Below are positions 1-11,100 of a stretch of 64,000 bases of DNA, piece by piece (within the stretch, counting starts at the first letter, position 1; each line of letters starts with the position of its first letter). Source of the stretch: Colocasia esculenta (taxonomy: Eukaryota; Streptophyta; Magnoliopsida; Alismatales; Araceae). The translations under genes were made by a program, and so were the position numbers. The notes under the pieces were generated by a model that was not told the origin of the DNA, ran no database searches, and worked only from the letters and a program-made list of their open reading frames with translations. The stretch lies in contig CM024760.1 of assembly GCA_014218235.1 (NCBI GenBank), positions 14,054,049 through 14,118,048 on the forward strand, given 5' to 3'.

Positions 1-669
1 TGTGTCCTTAGGTACTTCCCCTACGCTGAAAGTTGATCTCTCCCTCATGCCCCACGTGGCATCTTTCCTTTGTGTACCACGTACACATCTCCAGTTGTGC
101 CCCTCGTGCGCACACTTTGTTTCCTTCCGATCCAAACATTTTGTTCCTTTAGGTTCTCTTCCTGGTGGTGACTTCCTAGGGTATTGGTGAAAGACTCTCA
201 TCAGGTGGTGTTCACCCCAGTGTCACGCATGTCTATTTTTCACCTTGGTGTCTACTTTTTAGTCCGCTCCCCTGCACTGCACTCCGCTTCGCTACGCTTC
301 ATTTCTTTCATTTCCATTCACTCCATTACACTCCACTCAGTGTCCCTTCGCTTCGCTCCCCTGCAAAGCAGACGCCAAGGCGTGGCAGCTGTAGACACGC
401 GATTTTGACTCCACCGCGGGAAAATTTCATATTACGCCATAATGCCACAATGGCCCTCCTATTGCCTTGCAAGAGTGTTTTCCCAATATTTATGGATCTC
501 ACCTATTCTTTCCCGATGCTTCCCCTCCTTTTCCAAGGCCCACCGGCTGACATAGGCATTCATTTCAAGTCGCGGCGGGTCTGGTGGGCGTGTTTTCAAG
601 TCGCAACGGGTCTGCGGAACGCATTATGAAATGCGTTTGGCATGGTGGGCATGATTCCATTTGTCGCGC
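1..669. other. No gene recognised
   Basis: Only short overlapping open frames of simple, Ser/His/Phe-rich composition are present (runs of CTTCGCT, CATTCCATT). No domain, TIR or tandem repeat was recognised. The DNA becomes GC-richer towards its right end, where the GACG-motif region starts. Confidence 0.5.
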
Positions 670-1279
670 TAGGCATGTTGGATGCGACTAGGCCAAAAGG
701 TTCTTATCGCGGCGGCTTTCTGCGACGCGATAAGAAATTTGCTTATTTTATTTACGAAATATGCCCAAATTGCCAGTTTAGGAACACGTCTGCCATGGGC
801 GATGCGATTATGATTATGCTTTTGGTAGATTTTATAAATAAAATATGGAAATACTTTACCGCATCGTGCCGTGCCGACGCGTTTCAAATTAGAGATGCGT
901 CGGACCGTACCGACGTGATTAGGCCCGAGGCCCCAAAAGTCGTCGCACTCGAGCGCCCGTACCTCGAATCCCGGGAACTATCTGAATTGCATCCACCTGA
1001 GCCTCCGCGATTAGGTCCTAGGCCTGAACCCCTAGACCCCCGGAAGTCGTCGCATTTATGAGCCCACGTGTCAAAATGAAGTCGCGTCCGGAAGGTCGAC
1101 GTGTTTCAATATCACGGCGCGCCATCCCGACGCGATTCTAAAGGTGACCACAGGCTATAAACATCATTTTATTGTCAAATCAAGCGGGAAATGCAGTCGC
1201 TGTTAATCACGGCACGCCGTGTGGACATGTTTCACTCTTATAGTCACGGGGGCTGTACCCGACGAGATTCAAAGCTTTC
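670..1279. repeat. Region with recurrent GACGYGATT-like motif
   Basis: A short motif recurs many times in one orientation, with forms such as CGACGCGATTC, CGACGTGATTAGG, CGACGTGTTTCAA, CGACGAGATTC and GATGCGACTAGG, spaced tens of bases apart. Dense degenerate subterminal repeats of this type (GACGC core) are typical of plant CACTA (EnSpm) ends. No CACTA terminus or 3-bp target duplication is visible, so the assignment is inference only. No protein is supported here. Confidence 0.25.
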
Positions 1280-1283
1280 ATGC

Positions 1284-1292
1284 CTATAAATA
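1284..1292 (+). promoter_or_regulatory. TATA box candidate (CTATAAATA)
   Basis: CTATAAATA matches the plant TATA consensus and lies at the right edge of the GACG-motif region. A pyrimidine-rich stretch and a plausible intron (1689-1790) follow within 500 bp. It could be a promoter captured or carried by a transposon. No intact downstream coding frame is present, so function is uncertain. Confidence 0.35.
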
Positions 1293-2127
1293 CAGACCGA
1301 GGGTTAGTTGTTCAGGGGGTCCATTTCATAGCAGGCAAAGCCCTGCCGGATTCCCGCCTCGGCTCCAGACCAAGGAGGCCCGTCACGCAATCTGAGCTAT
1401 CCCATCCATCCAATCGGCGCAAGGCGGAGGAGCACTCCTTCCACGTCGTCCTCCACGCACTTCAGAGCGAAGCGGGGGACCATCTTCCTCCTCTTCTTCC
1501 TCTATCCATTCCAGAAGCGCTGCCGTGCCATTCACCATTTGGAGAAGCACCCCCTCCCCTTTCTCTTTCTCTTGGTTTATCCACCTCCTCCGGGCCCCAC
1601 GTGGCTTCCTTATACTCTTTTTATACACACATGCATGCATACACACACACACACCCCACATTTTTAGGGGTTTAAAAGCCACCACACGGTAAGTCGTTCC
1701 CTATGCCATTCATTCTTCCATTTCATCTATTAGAATTGTATACTACACACGTGGCTAATCCCCTTCCTTTCTTATTTGTCTCATTTTCAGAGTAATCAAC
1801 AAAAGAAATGCCTTCTCCACGGCCGGCGCTGCTCGATAGAAGAAGAAAGGAACTCACACCCCCGCGTCAACCTCCCACTCTCTAACAGGTACTTTTCGCG
1901 ATCACCCATTCCATTAGCACCCCTTCGCGCGTGCATTCTCCATTCGGTACCCTCGCGTACCTGGCGATCACGTTATTTTTCTTTTCTTGTCATTTTTTTC
2001 CATCACACATTATTCATATCCACACACACCACACCATTATTTTGTCCACTTGTGGACCACTATTCTTCGTCCCCTACGAAAAGGGAAATGAAAAACACCG
2101 TCTATAGGTAGGATCATATAGCCGTTC
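1293..2127 (+). other. Non-coding stretch with a possible leader intron at 1689-1790
   Basis: No conserved coding frame was seen. A 5' splice consensus (G|GTAAGT) at 1689, a branch-point-like CTAAT near 1754 and a TTTTCAG acceptor ending at 1790 would define a 102-nt intron downstream of the TATA box. There is a short CA run near 1648. Transcription is inferred, not shown. Confidence 0.3.
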
Positions 2128-2130
2128 ATT

Positions 2131-2308
2131 GTGGCGGTGGAGCTGGGAAAGCATGGCATCCAGGTGAACCACATCTCGCCGTTCATCGCGGTGTCATCGT
2201 TGGCGGGGAAGTTCTTCAGAAATAGCAGAGGAGGAGCTGTGGACGTGGATAGAGGGACTAGGAAACCTGAAGGGCACAGAGCCGCAAGTGGAGGACGTCT
2301 CCAAAGCG
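2131..2308 (+). pseudogene. Short-chain dehydrogenase/reductase fragment (frameshifted)
   Basis: The frame from 2131 reads VAVELGKHGIQVNHISPF, which matches the segment after the catalytic YxxxK region in plant SDRs of the xanthoxin or secoisolariciresinol dehydrogenase type (family pattern ELGxxGIRVNxVSP). After about 2215 the similarity continues in a different frame (ELWTWIEGLGNLKG, then QVEDVSKAVL), matching the family segment EExxWxxxxxNLKG...EDVAxAxLYLASDE, and then hits TAG at about 2306. The N-terminal Rossmann fold (TGxxxGxG), the catalytic residues and the C-terminus are all missing. It is therefore a non-functional piece, probably captured by a transposon or left from a dead gene. 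Identity of the family is fairly secure; the exact enzyme is not. Confidence 0.6.
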
Positions 2309-2551
2309 GTGCTATAGATCAGAACCTGCCATGCCTGCCACTGCAACGAACGGCGTTGCTGACGCCTCTCCCCGTACTTGCGCTGGTCCCACCCATTGTC
2401 GCACGAACCTGCAACTCTCTTTCTCACATGACTGCGCACCGCCGCCTGCCGTGCCTCCGGGCCTGCAACTGTTGACGACGGCTTCGCCGCCTCTTCTCCC
2501 CGTGCGCTGGCCCTCTCCTCTCCTCTGCATTCTTTGCCTTACTTATATGGG

Positions 2552-2554
<3 letters not shown>

Positions 2555-2588
<34 letters not shown>
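2555..2588. repeat. (TC)n microsatellite
   Basis: An uninterrupted TC dinucleotide run of about 17 units in a pyrimidine-rich stretch. It causes a spurious Leu-Ser open frame. Confidence 0.9.
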
Positions 2589-2590
<2 letters not shown>

Positions 2591-2693
2591 GGCATCGCGC
2601 TTTCCCTCTCTTTATCTCACTCTTCCTGTGCCTCCTCCACCACCAGCCGGCCCTGCATCCCCTTCATCTCCTTCCACCTACAACGACGTCCTC

Positions 2694-2941
2694 GCTGACA
2701 TATTTACCCTCCTAGCCGACTACAGCTACAATCCTCGCGATGGATGGTGTTGACTACCCAGAGGGGTCTCCCGGTGCAGGGTGGAACTACTGCGGCGTGG
2801 TGATCGATTGTGTGGCTGACATATTTAGCCCTCCTAGCCGACTACAGCTACATCCTCGGCGATGGATGTGTTGACTACCCAGAGGGGTCTCCCGGTGCAG
2901 GGCTGGAACTACTGCGGCGTTGGTGATGCGATTGTGTGGAT
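2694..2941 (+). repeat. ~121-bp direct tandem duplication
   Basis: Two adjacent copies start at GCTGACATATTTA (2694 and 2815) and share GTTGACTACCCAGAGGGG and CTCCCGGTGCAGGG. They differ by several single-base indels, so no common frame survives. The source sequence is GC-rich and gene-like but I do not recognise it. Confidence 0.75.
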
Positions 2942-2979
2942 GGCCTCCTCTGAGGGTGTCGACAACCTATGCGCAGGTC

Positions 2980-3345
2980 GTCGTTGACGGTGAAGACGTC
3001 CTCGCCTGCACCGTGAAGGGCTTCTCCCTGGTCGCCTTCAACTGCGTCGACACATCCAGTTGTCTGGTGAATTCAAATTGCTGCTCCGCCTGGTGGTTGA
3101 CGGCCCTCTCGTTGATCGCGTCAACAACAGTGCCGGAGAAGAGAATGTCGTCGGTAGACATGCATGCGTTGGGAACTTGCAGGTTCCCCACTTTGCTGGG
3201 GACCCCTTCGCCATATACTTCTAGTTCGTGCCGATGGACGCCATCGCCAAGGCCGCAACCGTGCTTGCGCTGGCGGCCTACAGCTCTGTCCGCGGTAGCA
3301 AAGACGTCCTCGCCTGCGCTGTGAAGGGCTTCTCCCATCTATTGT
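2980..3345 (+). pseudogene. Unrecognised decayed gene fragment with repeated VKGFS motif
   Basis: GC-rich coding-like DNA. A segment encoding DVLAC(T/A)VKGFS occurs twice (about 2993-3030 and 3304-3340) in different contexts. A longer frame (VNNSAGEENV ... GNLQVPHFAGDP) is cut by TAG at about 3222 and is followed by MDAIAKAATVLALAAYSSVR. The second motif block recurs, with amino-acid-level similarity and no indels, inside repeat copy Y1 near 47965-48045 (LAVAAYDVVRGSKG...VKGFSH). This suggests a real protein-coding ancestor spread with the repeat. I could not assign a family. Confidence 0.35.
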
Positions 3346-3691
3346 GCATTGCCGGTCCATCTTCCGTGTGTAGCAGGTGTCGGAAGAGAAGAAGAGGGGT
3401 CGCATGGGGGAGGGGATACATTTTTTCCCCATCGCTACCTAGGGACCCATAATCATTTTGAGATTTGTATTTTAAACCCCCACTTTTTTAAATACACATA
3501 AAGATATGGTTATCCTCCCCACCACCTTCTCTTCCTCCGCTGCACATTCTGTTTTTCAACATTTGAAGATTTCACACACTTTTTGTGTGTAATAATGCTA
3601 CTTTTATTTTTACAGTAGATAAGATGATTGTGTAATAACATTTCTTTTATTTTTATAATAGGTAAGCTGATTATGTAAAGACCCTATGTGT

Positions 3692-4283
3692 TAGGGGTGG
3701 CAATGGGCCGGGTCTGGACCGGGCCTAGGTTGGCCTAGATCCAGCCCAGTTTCTAACCGATCGGCTCGGGCCCGGCCCGACCCGGTTTTTATAAACTCGG
3801 CTCGGCTCGGGACGATTGTGTAAGGCCCGACCAAGGCCTGGCTCGGCCTAGCCCTCACCCGGCCCGATTTTATTTTTTAAAAGTATTATTATTATTTATT
3901 ATTTATTTTTATAATAAAGTTGATGTTCATCGAATCAAAACAACATAAAATAAATATCAGACTAAATTAGATAAATTTATTTCTAGTTATTACAAATATG
4001 AAATAAATATTAAGTCATTAAACATAGCTCCAGAACATAATTTTCAATCCAAAATTTTAGAATATTAAAATTATTGCCGTATCACTTATTTTTTCAAAAA
4101 AAATTACCGGGCCACCGGGCCGCTCGGCTAGGCCGAGCCAAGCCCGAGCCCGGCCTAATCTTACTCCGGGCTGTGCCGGGCTAGATTGGGCTCAAAATTT
4201 ACAAGAGATTAAAATATGCGGCCTAAGCCCATATAAAACCAGGCCGGGCCTTCGGGCCGGCCCGGACCCAGTTGACACCCCTA
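3692..4283. mobile_element. hAT-type MITE with GC-rich arms
   Basis: The 592-bp element starts TAGGGGTGGCAATGGGCC and ends TTGACACCCCTA, giving inverted termini. It is flanked by CTATGTGT (3684-3691) and CTAGGTGT (4284-4291), an 8-bp duplication with one mismatch. The uninterrupted CTAGGTGT stands in the related Y copies (54856-54863). Both arms are GGCCCGG-rich and face each other across an AT-rich core, so the element can fold. There is no coding capacity. An 8-bp duplication is characteristic of hAT. Confidence 0.85.
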
Positions 4284-4495
4284 CTAGGTGTTGGTTGGTA
4301 GTTTTTAGTCTCTGATGCAAGCATATTTGTATGTGTATCCATGCATCACATGGATAACATGGAAGACCTAATTTGGGTCAAATTGTTCTATTCTTTTATT
4401 TTTAATTTTTTCCTCCCCACCACCTTCTCTTCTTCCCTGTATATTTTTGTAAACTAAAAGATGCTCTTTTGCAGTAAAATGTGCAATCCTTCTCT

Positions 4496-5068
4496 TAGGG
4501 ATGTCAATTGGATCGGGCCAACCCGGAGGCCCAAAAGCCCGACCCAATTTTAACTGTTCTTGGGTCGGAAAAATTAGCCTGTTTAAATTTTTTTGGCCCA
4601 GCCCGTCCCGGCCCAGAAAAGAATAGGGCCGGGATTGGGCTTTGTGAGCCCGGCCCACCCGGCCTGAAAATTTTAAATATAAATATAATTATATTAAATA
4701 TAAAATTTATACTTAGAAAGATGATTATATTTATTTTTTCTATAATAAATCTACTCAAAAATATAATTTTTTATAAATTAAATGTTAATATACATATAAG
4801 TAAAAATATTACTTTTTATTGATATATTATAGTAGATATATTAAAATTATATATAATATAGATAAAAATAATAAATTTTATATTTTTTGGGCCGGGCCGG
4901 ACTTAATCGGACTTTTCTTGGGCCTAGCCAGGCCACCCATACCGAGCCTATTCTTGAGCCTGGGCCGGGCCTGGGTCGGCTTTTAGAAAATTGGGCCTGG
5001 GCCGGGCCTAGCAAGGCCCGGTCAGGCCTAGCAAGGCCCGGTCCAGACTTGACCCATTGACACCTCTA
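4496..5068. mobile_element. Second hAT-type MITE with GC-rich arms
   Basis: The 573-bp element starts TAGGGATGTCAATTGG and ends CATTGACACCTCTA. It is flanked by CCTTCTCT (4488-4495) and CCTTCGCT (5069-5076), with one mismatch. The Y2 copy retains CCTCCGCT uninterrupted at 55068-55075. It has the same architecture as the MITE 212 bp to its left but diverged termini, so it is a separate insertion of the same or a sister family. Confidence 0.85.
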
Positions 5069-5770
5069 CCTTCGCTGCACATTATATTTTTCAACATATG
5101 AAGATATTTGTTCACACACTTAAATTGTTTAGCATTCCTAATGCATTTTGTAAATGACCAATTTCAATTTATAATATCAAATAAATTCTATTTGATCTAT
5201 TTTTGGTTTGGAAAAGTTATATTTCCTTATTTATTTTTCAAATATATGAAAATTATCTTTCCTTATTTACTTTTTCAAATTATTTTAATAATTATACTAT
5301 AACCACAGATATACTACAACATGAAGTGAGTTTACAACAATCAAGATTGAGGATCAAGAAGATTGATAGATGGTAGATTATGATTTTATATATTTTACGG
5401 ACTTTAGTTTATAAAAGTGTGTTTCATATTGTCAATAGGACTATTTATGATTTATGTATTGGATAATTTTTATATATGTTTTATGACTTTTGTAATACAT
5501 ATAAATCAGATAGTTTAATAATATTTTAACATATTATTGCTCATATTTTATTATCAAATACTATACTATCATAATTTGATGTTATCCGTGCGTCGCACAG
5601 GTATAGAACTAAATTGATATTTTATTATCAATTTGTTTTTTGTTTATTGCTTCATATACATGATGTTTCATATATTTTTGCTCCTTCATTATCAATTACC
5701 ATAGAATCATATTTCTCTTCTATAAATAAATATTTTAAATAAAAAATAAATTTACTACAATTTTGATATT

Positions 5771-6803
5771 TTCCATGCATATATATGCATGGGTACACAA
5801 CATGCAATGGACTTAGATAGAAAGTAATTATAAACCTTTTTTTTAGTTATCTTTTTACAAACTTCTCAGAAAGTAATTTAGATCATATTTCTTACGTTTG
5901 CTTGGATTTGATTATTTATATGTTTTAAACATATATTTTATATAACTTTGTATATTTAAGTGTTTGAGTAGATCACATATATTAATATAAAAACATGTTT
6001 TTTTATATCTACATTTGAGTTATCCTCCTCAACAGCACACTTATATGCAATTTATCCCATTGCAATTTATATGTTTCATTCATATAGAGGATTCTTTGTA
6101 CAATCATATGTTGAATGTTTGTACAATTATATTTAAATGATTTTTGTAGAAATTTTATTATTTTTTGAAGGCATTTATTTATTCACTTTATATTTCTGAT
6201 ATTGAATGGTTATATAGATTGGATTAACATAAGAAGTTCAATAATCACTGCGCTATAAGCTTTTCTTCTTTTCTTTCTAACTATAACTGAAGAAAATTTT
6301 TCTTTAATGAAGGGGGGGGGGGGGAAACAAATAAAGAAAATTATTATATGTATACAATGTGAATATTTAATAGATGTTGCTAACTTTCTATATATCCTTA
6401 ATATTAGATGATACATAAATTTTTGTAATCGTCAAAGATAGGCCGGATAAAAATGACATTTTTTGTATATATACCACTATGGCAATTTAGTCATTACAGT
6501 TGAGAAGACTAATTTATCATTTTTAATATTTTATTGCACGACCACCACGTTGGAAGTCACAATTTGCTTCCAAAATGGGCACACCATTTTTAAAACCAGA
6601 CTTGCAGAATCTAATTAACAAATCTGATTAATTTCAATGGACATAACACGTTCATACATGGCCACCTAAAACCTTTCAAACCAATCTCACAACAAGCCAC
6701 GACCCAACACCAAAACCCATGCACACCTATTTGCACGTAAACTATCCACCTTCTCTACTAAACTTTTATAATTTAACTTCTCCCTCTCATTGTTACTGTA
6801 GTA
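5771..6803. other. AT-rich DNA without recognised gene
   Basis: AT-rich non-coding DNA with a 13-base G run at 6312-6324. No domain, TIR or tandem array was recognised. Its right part is the target of the SIRE-like insertion; the interrupted sequence resumes at 19073. Confidence 0.5.
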
Positions 6804-6808
6804 GCTAC

Positions 6809-7943
6809 TGTTGCCCGATTGACAAGCCCAGGGGGGGTGAATGGGTCTTTAAAAATTTTACTTGATTAGTACATGTACTTAAAACATTCACACAGAGGAC
6901 ATTCTTCGATGAATGTTAATAACAGTTAGTTCAAAGCACAATCACATAAGGAAAACAACCACATAACACAAGAGATTATCCTAGTTCGGACCTCCTCTCC
7001 TTAGGAGTCCTACGTTCAGTCCCTGAGCAACAACTCAGGATTCCACTAACTAGGGTACAGTCCCCCTATGGACACTACAACACCCAGCTCAGTTGGTCTT
7101 CCTTCACACGAAGGGAATTACACCACCCTGGATACCCCACCAGGTGTTCCTTCCACACAGAAGGGAACAACACCACAAAGGTAAGCAATAAGGACAAGCC
7201 CCTAGATCAAGCTTCAACGAGCTAAGATCTGAAGCAAGCAGGAATGAGAGTAAAAGATCTAAAAACACAGAAGACTCCCAGAACTACACGAGCTCTCTCG
7301 TTATGATAACTTAAGAAATCGTTGCGAGGAGCAAATCGTTACGATGGGCAAATCGTTATGATAACTTATGAAATCGTTGCGATGAGCAAATCGTTACGAT
7401 GAACAAATAGTTATGATAACTTAAGAAATCGTTGCGATGAGCAAATCGTTACGATGGGCAAATAGTTATGATAACTTATGAAATCATTGCGATGAGCAAA
7501 TCGTTACGATGAGCAAATCGTTATGATAACTTAAGAAATCATTACGATGAGCAAATCGTTATGATAACTTAAGAAATCGTTACAGAAATGACTTGTTTGT
7601 AACATCATGATATTTCAGTCTTATGAAGAAATCGTTAAGACACTTATGTAATCGTTATGATATTAAATCTTTATAGCTCTATTGAAATCGATACACTCAT
7701 AAAGGAGTCGTTGTGACTTTCAACAGAGATCGATGTGGACTTAGAGAAATATGAGTTTAAAATGATTAAAGCTTCAGAGAAGTGATGCTTACCAATGTTG
7801 ACTGTTTAACCTTGGTATATTTCCTGTACTTAAGACTTATGAAATATATGTTAGATATTTTTGATAGAACTTTGTTTGGTTTTGTTAATTACCAAAATAC
7901 ATATGTAATTAATTAAAATTACATGGGGACAGACTGACCATCA
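6809..7943 (-). repeat. 3' LTR of SIRE-like element, internally deleted
   Basis: Its outer end is TGTTGCCCGATTGAC and its inner end GACTGACCATCA. It is 1135 bp against 2136 bp for the partner LTR. The sequence jumps at about 7299 from AGCTCTCTC directly into the tandem GAAATCGTT array, so about 0.93 kb (partner 17429 to about 18360) is missing. The lost part includes the TATA box and most of R/U5. The junction lies at the edge of repeated DNA, consistent with slippage or unequal recombination. Confidence 0.9.
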
Positions 7944-7962
7944 ATCTCCCCCTTTTTTGGTG
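7944..7962 (-). other. Polypurine tract of SIRE-like element
   Basis: On the minus strand the sequence abutting the 3' LTR is CACCAAAAAAGGGGGAGAT, a purine run typical of plus-strand primers in SIRE-type elements, immediately followed by TGATGG of the LTR. Confidence 0.8.
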
Positions 7963-8139
7963 ATGACAAAACTGAACAATAGGCATGAATGAAAAACTGA
8001 ACAATAAACAGGAATGTATTTCAGACATGCTAATTTTCTCCCCATTTTTGTCATTAAGCAAAAAGATACTCTGAGACAAAGAAAGAAGAGAAAAGATGGA
8101 AGGATAGACAACCAACATATATTGATCAGTTTTGAGGAT

Positions 8140-11100
8140 TTACAGATAAGTAATAAGCAGGGATAACAAGGAGCCAAAGCGCCTGATGACAGGGAGTGCC
8201 TGGCGTTCCTGCTCTTCAAAGAAGGCTTGAAAGGCCCCAAAGTCAATTTGATAGGAGGGTCCCATGGTGGGAGCCATCCTTTTGATATGAAACTGCCTTT
8301 GATCTGAAATGAAGTCCTCATACTTAACACTGCCCAGGGCTAACTTGTAAGTTAAGAAGGACCCAAAGCTGGCAAACCGAAGGAAAGCTTCAATCTTGAG
8401 GGGATAGTCAATCTTAAGCGACCTAAGCTCTTGCTTTAAGGCAAAGAACACTTTGTATCTTTCGACCCAGGTCAGATAGGAATCTCGGATGAGGTGAAGA
8501 GAGTTGGCATCCAAAAATTCACCAGGTGACAGGGGAGGTTGATTGGAGCTGGCCTGAGAGGCATTTAGATCGCCTAGCTGCTGAGCAGATAAGGGATAGA
8601 GTTTCGTCCACTCTTCAGGAGACAGCCGTTCACACTCAGAGAGAATGGGGGCCAGAACATCTGCCTTGATATGCCCCTGAAGATATTGCCTGAAGACGAA
8701 TCTTGGGAAGGATAAGTCACGACCATCTTGCACAAACAATCTGGCCATTACCCTTGCAGCTCGCTCAAAGATAAGGGTTCCCACGGAAGAGTCCATAATC
8801 AGAGCATGGAGAGGGGGAAGGAACACTACATCAGGAATAACCAGGGTGGCAAAATCAACCTGAAGGGACTCAGTATGAGCTGTGCTTGAGCTGAGGGCCC
8901 TGATGGCTGCACGAAACTGACCCAACTGAGATTCTGGGAGGCGATTTACATAGCAGTAGTTACTGTACATTTGATACTGCCAGATAAATTTGATTTCTTT
9001 CTGAATGAAGGGCCCAAACAAATTTTTGTGATGGATTTGGAACCACTCAAAAGGGGAAGAGGAGCTTCCCTAAGTGGATATCTGGCAACTTGAACTCGTC
9101 AAAATTGACTGTACAGGTCTTTGTTGCTTCGAGCCCACTGCTCTTCAGTTTTGGCTTCAGTCATGGAGAAGATTTTTGACTGTTGAGCCTTAGAGAGATG
9201 GGTATAAGGAAAGATGGTGGTGAGATGTTCAGAAAGATTTTGGAAAGGAAGGCCAAAAATATGGGCAAAAACTACATTTTGAAGATATTCTTCATAGATA
9301 AGTTTCTGCTTGTTGGAGATAGAGAGGGAAAACCACAGGGGAGGATAGCAAGGTTCAGAAGAGACAGGATGAGAGGATGTGAGTCTCTTCTTCTTAGACA
9401 CAGGACTAAAAGAGCCTGTCCTGTGAGAGTGGGTCCCAACAGCCAGGACTAAACGAAGTATTGCTACTTCAAATTCATCCTTGATATCCTAGAGTTCTAT
9501 TTGTGTGAGTTGGGCACCTTCAGGGATAATGGTAATGAAAGAGAGAGGTGTAGGTGGATTGAATATAGAATCAAGGGTGACTACAGGAAGAACAAAAGTT
9601 TCTGAAGTAGAAGGACCAGAAGAGGAAGGTTCAGTTGAAGAGGATGCTGGTGGAAGCTGAGGAGGAGAGGATGGTGGAGGAGGAACAATGGTGGAAGAAG
9701 CAGGAGATGAGGCAAGTTGAGAGGAAAAAGGTTAGGGAGAGGAAACAGATCTTGAACGGGGTCGTTTAAAGGTGGTTGGAGCTGAAGGTGCAGTGGAAGA
9801 AGATGGAGGAGAGGGAGCAGCTGGAGTGGTAAGTGAAGAAGAGGCAGGGGGCTCAGGAGCTACAGCCTGGTCTTCTTGTTCAGCTACCGGATCCACTGGA
9901 TTGAGTGACTCCTTCTCCGGTCCAGACTCCTGACACAAAATAGAATCTTCACTAGGCACCTTTTCAGATCAACAACTGAAGGCCCTGATGGCCGCTCCAC
10001 AAGATCAACATTGACTTGCCCTGATGGCCCTGTATTAACCTCACTTGGCTCTGAAGTCTCACGCTCTTGAGGAGTAGGATCTTTGGGCCCTACTGCCTTC
10101 AAAACCTCAGACATCATCAACTTTAGAGAGCTTAGATCCTTATTGAGCCACTTCAAAGCAACATTTGATTGAAAAAGGTCATTTGACAAAGATGCCTGGC
10201 GCTCAATGACAGTACTTACAGCTGAATTTACTGAGTCCAGGACTGCACCTTGATCATCCAATCGCTTCAAGATGGGCTTTAAGTGCATCTTCTTTAAAAA
10301 TTTCTTCTGCCTTTTGTGAGTAGTTTTCTTGCTGGGGCTTCCCTTTTCTACTTGCTCCTCGATCTCTATTGGAGCTTCAAACTGCTCTTCATTCACAGGA
10401 GTATCTTCAGAAAGTGCATCTTGAGATGCTGTTTCCTTCTCAATATTTTGCTCCCCCTGAATAGGAGCATCCTCCACAAATCTTTCTTGCTCCCCCTGAA
10501 TAGGAGCATCAACCAATACAGAATCTTCAATGTGGCCAGGTGCCACAGACTTATCAACCAAACTCCCACCAGTGTTTTGATCCACTTGGGAGGAGTGAAT
10601 GGAGTCTAATACTTGATGGAGTACAGAAGCCACAGAGGAGGTGGGAAGAGGATCCTCTGATCTTCTGACAGAATCTGCTACTTCTGAATTTTCTTCAGCA
10701 ACCAGAGTCTCCATTGCAACTTCTGTGATGGTAGCAACTTCCAATGAAGCACTAGGTGCTGCGGCCTCTCTTGCTGCTGGTTCTGCAACTGCTGATGGAC
10801 CCTCTGATTCTGCTGCCACTGCTTCGAGTTGGACTTCTTGGGCTTCCCCTAGGATGGGTTCACCCTCAGCTACTGATGTCTTTGTCCAAACTCCGCTGAC
10901 CACTGAAAAATCACTTTTCCTTAGATTTATGGACCTAATTGCTTGGCCCATTTTCTCTACAACGGTGCCAAAAACATCTACTCCAAAGTGTTGAAAGACT
11001 TTGGTGAGCAAGTGAGCATAGGGCAGGGATATATTCAACTTACTCTTGGTATCCCATATTTGATCACGGGCAAACTTCATCCTTTCCATCATTACTTCGG

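Larger units (their letters stand above)
3250..5770 (+). repeat. Repeat Y, copy Y0 (partial), split by two MITEs
   Basis: From the VKGFS block through the AT-rich tract ending near CAATTTTGATATT, this is collinear with 47.96-51.0 kb and 54.5-55.77 kb. Shared landmarks include CATCGCTACCTAGGGACCC, GCAGTAAAATGTGCAATCC and GATGTTATCCGTG. The Y copies elsewhere give the empty sites for the two MITEs inserted here. The right end diverges after about 5770. The nature of the Y sequence is unknown: no transposase or RT frame was found. Confidence 0.75.

Noticed and set aside
1280..1675. 131-aa and 139-aa open frames at 1280-1675 and 642-1061
   Set aside because: Low-complexity composition (Pro/Ser, His/Thr runs) and no conserved motif; the second overlaps the GACG-motif repeats.
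2131..2475. Functional short-chain dehydrogenase gene
   Set aside because: Only about 60 residues of similarity in two frames, ending in TAG, with the cofactor-binding and catalytic parts missing.
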